A stretch of DNA of 64,000 nt, from contig NZ_JAJNDV010000001.1 in the NCBI RefSeq assembly GCF_021043375.1, forward strand, positions 339,156 through 403,155, given 5' to 3'. Shown piece by piece: positions 50,948 through 59,071 of this stretch. Under the pieces are notes generated by a model. The model made no database searches. It saw only the letters and a list, made by a program, of their open reading frames with translations, and was not told where the DNA came from. Numbering within the stretch: the stretch's first letter is position 1; each line of letters opens with the position of its first letter. Position numbers and translations under genes: made by a program. The stretch comes from Sphingomonas sp. IC-56. Lineage in GTDB: Bacteria > Pseudomonadota > Alphaproteobacteria > Sphingomonadales > Sphingomonadaceae.

Positions 50948-52650
50948 AGTCGATCCTGGAACTGCTTCAGCCGCTCGGCCGTGCGCTGATGCTGCCGATC
51001 GCGGTGCTGCCTGTCGCCGGCCTGTTGCTGCGCCTGGGCCAGCCCGACCTGCTCGACATCGCTTTCTTGAGCGCCGCGGGCGACGCGCTTTTCTCGCATC
51101 TGGGCCTGTTGTTCGCGATCGGCGTCGCCACCGGCTATGCCAAAGACGGCAATGGCGCGGCGCCGCTCGCCGGCATCGTATGCTTCCTGGTCGCGACCGA
51201 GTCCGCCAAGGTGCTGATGAGCGTGCCCGCCGATATCGGCGGGGGTCTCACTGGCCCCGCCCTCGACGTGACCGTCGCCGCCTGGAAGGCCAAGGCCATC
51301 TCCCGTCTGGACGTGCCGATCGGCATCCTCTCCGGGCTTGTCGGCGGCACCTTCTACAATCGCTTCTCGACCATCAAGCTCCCGGAATATCTCGCCTTTT
51401 TCGGCGGACGGCGCTTCGTCCCGATCGTGAGCGGCGTGGCGGGCCTTGCGCTTGCGCTCCTGGTCGGCCTCGGCTTCTCGCATCTGAGCGCGGGCATCGA
51501 TGGCATGGGCCATGGCATTGCGCGCGCGGGCGGCTTCGGACTGTTCCTGTTCGGACTGCTCAACCGGCTGCTGCTCGTCACCGGTCTCCACCACATCCTC
51601 AACAACGTGTTCTGGTTCGTGCAGGGCGACTTCAACGGCGCGAACGGCGATCTGCGCCGCTTCTTCGCGGGCGACCCCGAAGCAGGCGCGTTCATGGCCG
51701 GCTTCTTTCCCGTGATGATGTTCGGCCTGCCCGCTGCGTGCCTGGCGATGTACCGCGCGGCACTGCCCGATCGGCGCAAGGCGGTCGGCGGCCTGCTGTT
51801 CAGCCTGGCGCTCACCTCGATGCTCACTGGCGTCACTGAGCCGATTGAGTTCAGCTTCATGTTCCTCGCGCCCGCGCTCTATGCCGTGCATGCGGTGCTG
51901 ACCGGCGCGGCGTTGGTGCTGATGGACCTGCTGGGCGTGAAGCTCGGCTTCGGCTTCTCGGCCGGCCTGTTCGACTATGTGCTGAACTTCGGCAAGGCGA
52001 CGCGTCCGCTGCTGCTGCTCCCCGTCGGCGCGGTGTATTTCGCGCTCTACTACGGCATCTTCAGCTTCGTGATCCGCCGCTTCAATCTGCAAACGCCCGG
52101 CCGTGAGCCCGAGGCCGCACCGGTCGCCACGGCGGCCACTGCCGGCGAGCGCGGCGCGGCCTTTGCCCGTGCGCTGGGCGGCGCGGCGAACCTGACGAGC
52201 GTCAACGCCTGCACCACCCGGTTGCGGCTGATGGTCGCCGATCAGGCACAGGTCGATGAAGCCGCGTTGAAGGCACTTGGCGCGCGCGGGATCATCAAGC
52301 CCTCGGCCCACGCGCTGCAAGTGGTGCTCGGCCCCATCGCCGACTCCGTGGCGGTCGAGATCCGCGACGCGCTGGCGCTGGGTGGCGGGCAGCTGGCAGC
52401 GGCACCGGCCCCGCCTTCGCCATCGGGCGCAGTGCTCACCCCTGCCGCGCTGGCGGCACTGGGCGGGGCGGACAATGTCTGCGGCGTAACCGTCCACGGT
52501 TCGCGGGTGCGGGTGGAGCTGAATGAGGTCGGCAACGCCCAGGACAGCGCACTCGCAGCGCTCGGCGTACGCTCGGTCGCGCGCCCAGGCGAAGGACTGG
52601 TCCACTTGCTGCTCGCCCCAGGCGCAGCCGAAACGCTGCTGGCGCGCTAA
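50944..52650 (+). CDS. nagE: GlcNAc-type PTS EIIBC with an extra EIIB-like domain
   Basis: 568 aa. The EIIC part (residues 1-375, about ten TM) is of NagE type: LGRALMLPIAVLPVAGLLLR, GLHHILNNVFWF, TGVTEPIEFSFMFLAP. The EIIB domain (about 400-480) has the phospho-Cys in VNACTTRLRL. After a Pro/Ala linker a second EIIB-like unit follows (about 500-568, ALGGADNVCGVTVHGSRVRV) in which the Cys position is His and the basic residue order is kept. It imports and phosphorylates GlcNAc or a related sugar. Its start overlaps the phosphotransferase stop (ATGA). Confidence 0.92.
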   Translation: MKSILELLQPLGRALMLPIAVLPVAGLLLRLGQPDLLDIAFLSAAGDALFSHLGLLFAIGVATGYAKDGNGAAPLAGIVCFLVATESAKVLMSVPADIGGGLTGPALDVTVAAWKAKAISRLDVPIGILSGLVGGTFYNRFSTIKLPEYLAFFGGRRFVPIVSGVAGLALALLVGLGFSHLSAGIDGMGHGIARAGGFGLFLFGLLNRLLLVTGLHHILNNVFWFVQGDFNGANGDLRRFFAGDPEAGAFMAGFFPVMMFGLPAACLAMYRAALPDRRKAVGGLLFSLALTSMLTGVTEPIEFSFMFLAPALYAVHAVLTGAALVLMDLLGVKLGFGFSAGLFDYVLNFGKATRPLLLLPVGAVYFALYYGIFSFVIRRFNLQTPGREPEAAPVATAATAGERGAAFARALGGAANLTSVNACTTRLRLMVADQAQVDEAALKALGARGIIKPSAHALQVVLGPIADSVAVEIRDALALGGGQLAAAPAPPSPSGAVLTPAALAALGGADNVCGVTVHGSRVRVELNEVGNAQDSALAALGVRSVARPGEGLVHLLLAPGAAETLLAR

Positions 52651-52672
52651 CGGCAGGACCCAGGTAATCACC

Positions 52673-52774
52673 AGTTCCCCGGCGAAGGCCGGGGCTCAGC
52701 TTCGGCGTCCCTTCGGTGGCGTTCGACGCTTCCTCGAGCGGCTTGCAGCTGGGCCCCGGCCTTCGCCGGGGAAC
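52673..52774. repeat. Composite palindrome, copy 2
   Basis: AGTTCCCCGGCGAAGGCCGG (continuing GGCTCAG) at 52673-52699 and its inverted partner at 52749-52774, with CTTGCAGCTGGGCCCCGGCC at the inner edge of the right arm exactly as in the copy at 24623-24723. It fills the gap between convergent nagE and the GH2 gene. Confidence 0.75.
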
Positions 52775-52792
52775 CACTTCAACCCCCAAGCT

Positions 52793-55690
52793 CTACGGCT
52801 CGATCGAAACTGCCCCTAGTAACCCCGAGCGCGCCCCCACCGACGCATCCACCAGCAGCACGACCGTGCGCACCCCCTGCCCCGCCGCCAGCGCCGCCTT
52901 CAATGGCCCCGGCGCCGCGTCGCGCTTGGTCGCCAGCTTGCGCCCGTCGACCCAAAGCTCCGCGCGCCCGCCAACCACCTCGAACGCGATCGTACCGCCC
53001 TGCGCGGCCACCCGCTTCCACGGCCTGACGCGGGTGCGATAGACCCGCCAGCCCGGCTGCGCATCGGCGGGCGTCGCGGTGCCGCTTTTCACGAAGTCCC
53101 AGCTGTTATTGTCGCCATCAGCAGGCGCAAGCGACGCCGCGGGCTGCTCGGCAAAGCGCGCCGAGCGCCGCCAATCGGTCACCGCCTGCAATTGCGGCAC
53201 CACCGCCACCTGCGTACGCGGCGCGATGTCCGCCCGGGCGATCGTCAGCGCCGCCGACTTCAGGCCCTGCGCCGTAGCCCGCACGGTGATGCTGCCGCGA
53301 CCCGTGCCTGCGCGCACGATCAGCTGCGCCAGACCGTTGAACAACGAGCGCGAGCCCGCGCCGGGCTCGACCTGCTCGGGCTCATGGCTGTTGGGATCGC
53401 CATTGCCGACGCCCAGGATCGTCGCCCCGCTCACGGTGAAGCGCGTCATCAGATTGGCCGTCGGCACGTGCCGCCCCTGCGCGTCGACGGCGCTGATCGT
53501 GATCGGCTGCGCGTCTTCATCGTCGCCCGCCATCGCGGTGCGCGCCGCAGTCAGCCGCAGCGCCACCGGCTTGCCCGCGGTTTCATGCACCGCCCGCCCG
53601 ACCACCTTGCCGCCGCGCATCGCCACCGCTTCGATCCGGCCGGGGGCATAGGGCACGCTCCACTCGTTGCCCATGATGCGCTCAACCTTCTGCACACCCA
53701 GTTCGCGCCCGTTCAGCCGCAGCGCGACGATTTCGGCATTGCTGCTGACGAAGACCTTGATCGGCTGGCCTTCACGCCCCGGCCAGGTCCAGTGCGGTGC
53801 GATCGCCACGACGGGCGCGTCGTCCACCCAATGCGCGCGGTGAATGTCGAACGCGGTCTTGGGGAAGCCGCACAGGTCGAGGACGCCGAAGAAGCTGGCG
53901 ATCGTCGGCCAGGCGTGCGGCGTCGGTTCGCCATGATAGTCGAACCCGGTCCACACGAATCCGCCGGCGACGAACGGTCGCTCCACGATGTTCTTCCAGG
54001 TGTCGCGATGCGTCGCGCCCCAGCTCGTCGCCTCGGTATCGTAAGACGTGATGACATGCCCCGCCGCGTTGGTCTCGAACGCGCCGCGCGTCTGATAGGC
54101 GCTGGTGTCTTCCGAACTGGTGATCGGCTTGGTCGGGTTCAGCTTGTGGAACTTGTCGTAATCGGCCTGATAATAGTTGAACCCCATCACATCGAGTTCG
54201 CTCGACACATTGATGGGGTTGTAGAACGATCCATTCATCGCGCCGGTAACCGGGCGGCTGCCGTCCAGCCGGTGCACGGTGGCGGCCATGCGGCGCACCA
54301 TTTCAACGCCCGCTTGCGTGCCCTGCATCGGTTCTTCGTTGAACACCGACCACAGGATCACGCTCGGCCGATTGCGATCGCGCCGCACCAGCCATTCCAG
54401 CTGCGCCATATAGTCGGGCGCCGGATTGAACAGCCGGTTCTCGTTCATCACGAGAAAGCCCATGCGGTCACACCAGTCGAGCAGCTCGGCAGTGGGCGCA
54501 TTGTGCGACATGCGGATCGCGTTGCAGCCCATCGCCTTCAGCCGCTCCAGCCGCCAGCGGATCAGCGCGTCGGGCAGCGCCACGCCGACGCCGGCATGGT
54601 CCTGGTGCAGGCAAACGCCCTTGAGCTTGACGTGCCGGTCATTGACGAACAGCCCCTGGTCGGCATCGAAGCGGATGGTGCGGAAGCCGATTGCGACCCG
54701 GCGCTCGTCGACGCTCCTTCCGTCCACCAGCACCCGCGTCTGCACGGTATAGAGCGTCGGCCGCTCCACCGACCACAGCTGCGGTGTGCCGCCGTCGAGG
54801 TCGAGCACCGCGTCGGCCCGCCCAAGCACCGGCACCGCGACATCGGCCCGCCCGCTCGCCACTTCGCGGCCATCGGGATCCAGCAGCGTCGCTTCCACCG
54901 TCACCGTCGCCGCAGCACGCGAGACATTGCCCAGTGTCGCGGTCACCGGCACGTGCCAGCGCCCCTCGCGCAGCCGCGGGTCGCAATGCACCCCGTCGCT
55001 GACGATCGCCACCGGCGCCCGGCGCACCAGCCAGACATGACGGTACAGTCCCGCGCCTTCGTACCACCAGCCCTCCTTGGCATCGGCGTCGACGCGGATG
55101 GCGATTTCGTTCACTTCCTCGCCAAAGCGCGCAAACGGCGTCAGGTCGACATGGACGCTGTTATAGCCCGACCAGTTATGCGCGACGGTGCTGCCGTTGA
55201 CCCAGATCGTCGCGTTGGTGGCGATGCCATCGAAGTGCAGCTCCAGCGTCTTGCCGCGATCCGCCGGATCAAGCCGCAGCGCGCGCCGGTACCAGCCGAT
55301 CCCGCGCGGGCGGTATCCCTGCGACACATTGGCCGTCTCCACGAAAGGCTGCGCCGCCGCCCAGTCATGCGGCAGCCGCACCTGCGCCCAGTCGCTGTCG
55401 TCATACCCCATCGCCGCCGCGCCCAGCGCATTGCCGGCCTTGACGCTCAGATAGGTCTCGTGATGCCCCTGCGGCGCGGGCGTCGGCACTTCGCCTTCGT
55501 GAAAGCGCCAGCCCAGTTCCAGCAGCGTCCGCGACGGATCGAGATCGGGCAGGCGCGGCGCCAGTTCCCGCAGCGGGGCGGGCATCGGAAAGCCGTCGCC
55601 GTCGCGCGGCGCAGCGGCGGCCTCGCCCACCGGCACCGCCAGCAACGCCCCAACGCCCGCGCTACTGCGAAGGACTTGACGACGATCCAT
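52793..55690 (-). CDS. Secreted GH2 beta-galactosidase
   Basis: 965 aa. The start MDRRQVLRSSAGVGALLAVP with an Ala-rich h-region is Tat-like (RRxxL), so periplasmic location is likely. GH2 domains follow: sugar-binding jelly roll (HDWAAAQPF), immunoglobulin-like domain, then the TIM barrel with acid/base Glu in WSVFNEEPM (about residue 451) and nucleophile Glu in ITSSED (about residue 527). DUF4982 and further beta domains close the protein, as in beta-galactosidases acting on glycans. It removes terminal beta-Gal. It is inverted relative to the neighbouring operons but inside the locus, upstream of nothing else; the GntR gene is next. Confidence 0.88.
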   Translation of the reverse strand: MDRRQVLRSSAGVGALLAVPVGEAAAAPRDGDGFPMPAPLRELAPRLPDLDPSRTLLELGWRFHEGEVPTPAPQGHHETYLSVKAGNALGAAAMGYDDSDWAQVRLPHDWAAAQPFVETANVSQGYRPRGIGWYRRALRLDPADRGKTLELHFDGIATNATIWVNGSTVAHNWSGYNSVHVDLTPFARFGEEVNEIAIRVDADAKEGWWYEGAGLYRHVWLVRRAPVAIVSDGVHCDPRLREGRWHVPVTATLGNVSRAAATVTVEATLLDPDGREVASGRADVAVPVLGRADAVLDLDGGTPQLWSVERPTLYTVQTRVLVDGRSVDERRVAIGFRTIRFDADQGLFVNDRHVKLKGVCLHQDHAGVGVALPDALIRWRLERLKAMGCNAIRMSHNAPTAELLDWCDRMGFLVMNENRLFNPAPDYMAQLEWLVRRDRNRPSVILWSVFNEEPMQGTQAGVEMVRRMAATVHRLDGSRPVTGAMNGSFYNPINVSSELDVMGFNYYQADYDKFHKLNPTKPITSSEDTSAYQTRGAFETNAAGHVITSYDTEATSWGATHRDTWKNIVERPFVAGGFVWTGFDYHGEPTPHAWPTIASFFGVLDLCGFPKTAFDIHRAHWVDDAPVVAIAPHWTWPGREGQPIKVFVSSNAEIVALRLNGRELGVQKVERIMGNEWSVPYAPGRIEAVAMRGGKVVGRAVHETAGKPVALRLTAARTAMAGDDEDAQPITISAVDAQGRHVPTANLMTRFTVSGATILGVGNGDPNSHEPEQVEPGAGSRSLFNGLAQLIVRAGTGRGSITVRATAQGLKSAALTIARADIAPRTQVAVVPQLQAVTDWRRSARFAEQPAASLAPADGDNNSWDFVKSGTATPADAQPGWRVYRTRVRPWKRVAAQGGTIAFEVVGGRAELWVDGRKLATKRDAAPGPLKAALAAGQGVRTVVLLVDASVGARSGLLGAVSIEP

Positions 55691-55759
55691 GGCGAAAACT
55701 CCGGCTATAGCCGCGCGTACATGCGCGGCCTGGTACGAGATACAGAGGGTATGGAGCGG

Positions 55760-56497
55760 TTAGATGTCGCTCAGTTCCGCCACGAAATCATAGGCATCGC
55801 CGCGATAATAAGAGCGGGTGACCTCGGCCGGCCGGCCATCGCGCAGAAAGGCGCGGCGCTCGATCAACAGCCCGGCATGGCCCGGATCGACACCCAGCAT
55901 GCGGGCATGCTCGCCCCCAAACGGCACCGCGCGCAGCCGCTGGAGCGCCCGCACCGGGCGATTGCCCACCTGTTCCAGCGCGCCATACAGCGAGTCCTCG
56001 ACCGCATCGACCGATGGCAGGCAGTAGCTTGGGATGGTGGTGAATTCGAGCGCCATGGGCTCTTCATCGGCATAGCGGATGCGGGCGAAGCGCAGCACCG
56101 GCGCGCCGGGCGACAGGCCCAGCATCATCGCTTCTTCCGGGTTTACCTGCCCCGGCGCGCGCGAGATCCAGCTGCTGCTCGCCTTGCGGCCGCGCGCCGC
56201 CATGTCTTCGGTAAAGGAGGAAAGTTTGGAAAAGCTCTTCTCGACACGTCCTGCCACAAAGGTACCCGCCCCTCGCCGGCGCGTCAGCAACCCTTCCTCG
56301 ACCAGCCCGCCAATCGCCTTGCGCACGGTGATGCGCGACACGTCATATTCGATGGCCAGGTCACGCTCCGGCGGGATCGCGTCGCCCTGGTTCAGTACCT
56401 TGGAATCGATCCCCTCACGAATGAGTTGCTGTAGCTGAAGGTAAAGCGGGGATGGATTATCTTCGCGAAACCGCCCGACCTGATCCGAAAACGTCAT
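55760..56497 (-). CDS. GntR-family regulator with UTRA domain (NagQ/YvoA type)
   Basis: 245 aa. N-terminal winged helix: PSPLYLQLQQLIREGI, IPPERDLAIEYDVSRITVRK and AIGGLVEEGLLTRRRGAGTF. The C-terminal UTRA ligand domain (residues 90-245) contains LRFARIRYADEEPMALEFT and a closing RSYYRGDAYDF. This class senses GlcNAc6P or GlcN6P and represses amino-sugar genes. ATG 56497 with GGGGAG upstream is chosen; the longer reading is unsupported. It is divergent from the GH20 operon and in the middle of the locus. ATTGGT sites lie in both promoter regions. Confidence 0.92.
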   Translation of the reverse strand: MTFSDQVGRFREDNPSPLYLQLQQLIREGIDSKVLNQGDAIPPERDLAIEYDVSRITVRKAIGGLVEEGLLTRRRGAGTFVAGRVEKSFSKLSSFTEDMAARGRKASSSWISRAPGQVNPEEAMMLGLSPGAPVLRFARIRYADEEPMALEFTTIPSYCLPSVDAVEDSLYGALEQVGNRPVRALQRLRAVPFGGEHARMLGVDPGHAGLLIERRAFLRDGRPAEVTRSYYRGDAYDFVAELSDI

Positions 56498-56591
56498 CAA
56501 CACTCCCCCTGCGCCGCCCCTTGCGCGGTTCTTCTTTGGCGAGGCTATCGCAACGGCGTCCGCCCGACAACGGGGATATGCGTGGATACAC

Positions 56592-56700
56592 ATTGGTATC
56601 CCATCGATCCTGCAAGTCGCCTGCGGAAAATGTAACGATCTGTCGTTGCCACGCCAGCGGGTGAACGATGCTATTGTGCCTCAGGACTTATATTGGTTAC
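56592..56700. promoter_or_regulatory. Candidate GntR half-sites before the GH20 operon
   Basis: ATTGGTAT (56592-56599) and ATATTGGTTAC (56690-56700). The second overlaps a -10-like TATATT (56689-56694). The 246-base gap between the GntR and GH20 starts holds no gene. Confidence 0.35.
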
Positions 56701-56743
56701 ACCGGGGCCAAGCCGCACAGCGGCAGGGAGCGGGAGCGATACC

Positions 56744-59071
56744 ATGGGCAGGGCATTGGCGGGACGGGTGCGGCACCTCGGATGGGCGGCATTGCTATCG
56801 GCGCCCGCCGCGCTGGCGCAGGGCACGCTGCCGCTGACGCCCATGCCCGCCTCGGTCACCCATGGCACCGGTGCGTTCACGCTTGGTGACGGCGCCGCGA
56901 TCGCCACCCCCGAAGGGGATGCCGGCGCAGCCGCAGCCGCCCGCCTGCTCGCCGCACATGTAAAGGTCGAACGCGGCCTCAACCTGGTCCCCCGCACCGG
57001 CACCGGCGCGATCCGCTTCACCCGCGACAACACGGTGATCGGTGACGAAGCCTATCGCCTGACGGTGGATGCCCGCGGGATCCGTATCGCGGCCTCGAAC
57101 GATCGCGGACTGGTCTATGGCGCCATGACCGCCGCGCAGCTGCTCAGCCCCGACCGCGCGTTCGGCAAGCCGGTACGGGTCCAGGCAGTGACGATTGAGG
57201 ACGCCCCGCGCTTCGGCTGGCGCGGGCTGCTGATGGATGTGGCGCGCCACTTCCAGCCGATTGAAGACGTCTACAAGATCGTCGACCAAATGGCCTCGGT
57301 GAAGCTCAACACGCTGCACCTCCATCTGACCGACGATCAGGGCTGGCGCTTCGAAGTGAAGCGCTACCCCAAGCTCACGCAACTCGGCGGCTGGCGCACC
57401 CCGCCCTCGAGCGGCGGGCCGGTCGGGCCGCGCCATGGCGGCTTCTACACGCAGGAACAATTGAAGGCGCTGGTCGCCTATGCGGCCGAGCGCGGGGTGA
57501 CGATCGTCCCCGAGATCGACTTGCCGGGTCACGCCCAGGCGCTCGCCGCCGCCTATCCTGAGTTCAGCGTGTTCGCCGACGCGCCCGAGGTCGGTCACGA
57601 CTGGGGCGTCATGCCCTATCTGTTCAACCCGGCGCCCGAAGGCATGCAGTTCGTCAAGAACGTGCTCGATGAACTGGTGGAGGTGTTCCCCAGCACCTTC
57701 ATTCATCTGGGCGGTGACGAGGCGATCAAGGACCAGTGGGAGCGCTCGCCCAAGGTCCAGGCGCAGATCAAGGCACTCGGCCTCAAGAGCGAGAACGAAC
57801 TGCAAAGCTGGATGATCGGGGAGTTCGGCAAGTATCTCGCGACCAAGGGCCGTCGCCTGATCGGCTGGGACGAGATCCTGGAGGGCGGCCTGCCCGCCTC
57901 CGCCTCGGTGATGTCGTGGCGCGGCGAAAAGGGGGCGGTCGAGGCCGCCAATCAGGGGCATGACGTGGTGCTGAGCCCGGCGCCACTGCTCTATCTCGAC
58001 CAGCTGCAGAGCAACTTGCCCGACGAGTGGAACGGCCGGCTCGCCGTCCAGTCGCTGGAAAAGATCTACCGCTACGAACCGGTGCCCGCCGGCATTTCCG
58101 CGGACAGGGCCAGGCATGTGCTTGGCGCACAGGGCAATGCTTGGAGCGAGTATCTGATCACCCCTGCCCAGGTGCAGCACGCCTTTTTCCCGCGCGCCGC
58201 CGCCATCGCGGAGATGACCTGGTCCGCCAAGGACAAGCGCGACTTCGCCAGCTTCCTCGGCCGCGTCCAGCCGCAGATCGGCCGCTGGCAGCGATCGGGC
58301 ATGCATGTCGCCGATGGCGCCTTCGCGGTCAGCTACGAGCTTCAGGGCAGTCGCGGCGACGCGTTGCGCACCAACAAGGCTGTGGTCGCGCTCGCAACCC
58401 AGGCGCCCTATGGCACGATCCGCTACACGCTCAATGGCCGCGACCCGACGGCCAAGTCGCCGGTGTACAAGGAGCCGCTCACGCTCAAGTCGGGCGCCAC
58501 GATCCGGGCCGCCGCATTCGACAAGGCCGGCAATGCCACCGCAGCGCCGCGCGCGTTCGACACCAGCCGGCCTGCGCTGCTGACCCGTACCACCTCGGAC
58601 ATGGCGGCGTGCCCCGGCGGCTCGCTTTACCTGCGCGTGCCGCTCACGCCCGATCAGGCCGCCACTGCGCCGGTCTATAACATCGACCTGTTCAACACCT
58701 GCACCGCCTACCCCGCCGCACCGCTGAGCATCGCGAAGGGCTTCACCGTCAGCGTCACGCGGCTGGCGCGCCACTGGGGCCTGGCGCACGACACCGGCAG
58801 GCGCCGCGATCCCTATCCCGCAACGATGCACGGCGAGCTGGTAATCACCGCCCGCTGCACCGCCGCAGCCACCGACAAGAGGGTCAAGCCGATCGTGGTC
58901 GGCAGCTTTGCGCTGCCCGATCCGGCAACCGCACCCACCCAGTTCAGCTTCTCGGGCACGTTCCCGCAGATGCAGGGAGACGAAGACTTGTGCTTCCAGT
59001 TCACTTCGCCGGCATCGGCCCCCTTCTACACGGTCGAAAAGGTCGTGCTGACCGAGGGAGCAGCCAAGTGA
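56744..59071 (+). CDS. Secreted GH20 beta-N-acetylhexosaminidase
   Basis: 775 aa exoglycosidase that releases terminal beta-GlcNAc (or GalNAc) by substrate-assisted catalysis. Signal region: GRVRHLGWAALLSAPAALAQ. An N-terminal GH20b domain (GDEAYRLTV, VYGAMTAAQLL) is followed by the catalytic barrel: RGLLMDVARHFQPIEDV, LHLHLTDDQGWRFEVKRYP, PEIDLPGHAQA and the catalytic HLGGDEA (near residue 325), WDEILEGG. After residue 540 come a chitobiase-like C-terminal domain (TIRYTLNGRDPTAKSPVYKE) and a beta domain. ATG 56744 has GGGAG upstream. Its stop overlaps the GTG of the next gene. Confidence 0.94.
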   Translation: MGRALAGRVRHLGWAALLSAPAALAQGTLPLTPMPASVTHGTGAFTLGDGAAIATPEGDAGAAAAARLLAAHVKVERGLNLVPRTGTGAIRFTRDNTVIGDEAYRLTVDARGIRIAASNDRGLVYGAMTAAQLLSPDRAFGKPVRVQAVTIEDAPRFGWRGLLMDVARHFQPIEDVYKIVDQMASVKLNTLHLHLTDDQGWRFEVKRYPKLTQLGGWRTPPSSGGPVGPRHGGFYTQEQLKALVAYAAERGVTIVPEIDLPGHAQALAAAYPEFSVFADAPEVGHDWGVMPYLFNPAPEGMQFVKNVLDELVEVFPSTFIHLGGDEAIKDQWERSPKVQAQIKALGLKSENELQSWMIGEFGKYLATKGRRLIGWDEILEGGLPASASVMSWRGEKGAVEAANQGHDVVLSPAPLLYLDQLQSNLPDEWNGRLAVQSLEKIYRYEPVPAGISADRARHVLGAQGNAWSEYLITPAQVQHAFFPRAAAIAEMTWSAKDKRDFASFLGRVQPQIGRWQRSGMHVADGAFAVSYELQGSRGDALRTNKAVVALATQAPYGTIRYTLNGRDPTAKSPVYKEPLTLKSGATIRAAAFDKAGNATAAPRAFDTSRPALLTRTTSDMAACPGGSLYLRVPLTPDQAATAPVYNIDLFNTCTAYPAAPLSIAKGFTVSVTRLARHWGLAHDTGRRRDPYPATMHGELVITARCTAAATDKRVKPIVVGSFALPDPATAPTQFSFSGTFPQMQGDEDLCFQFTSPASAPFYTVEKVVLTEGAAK

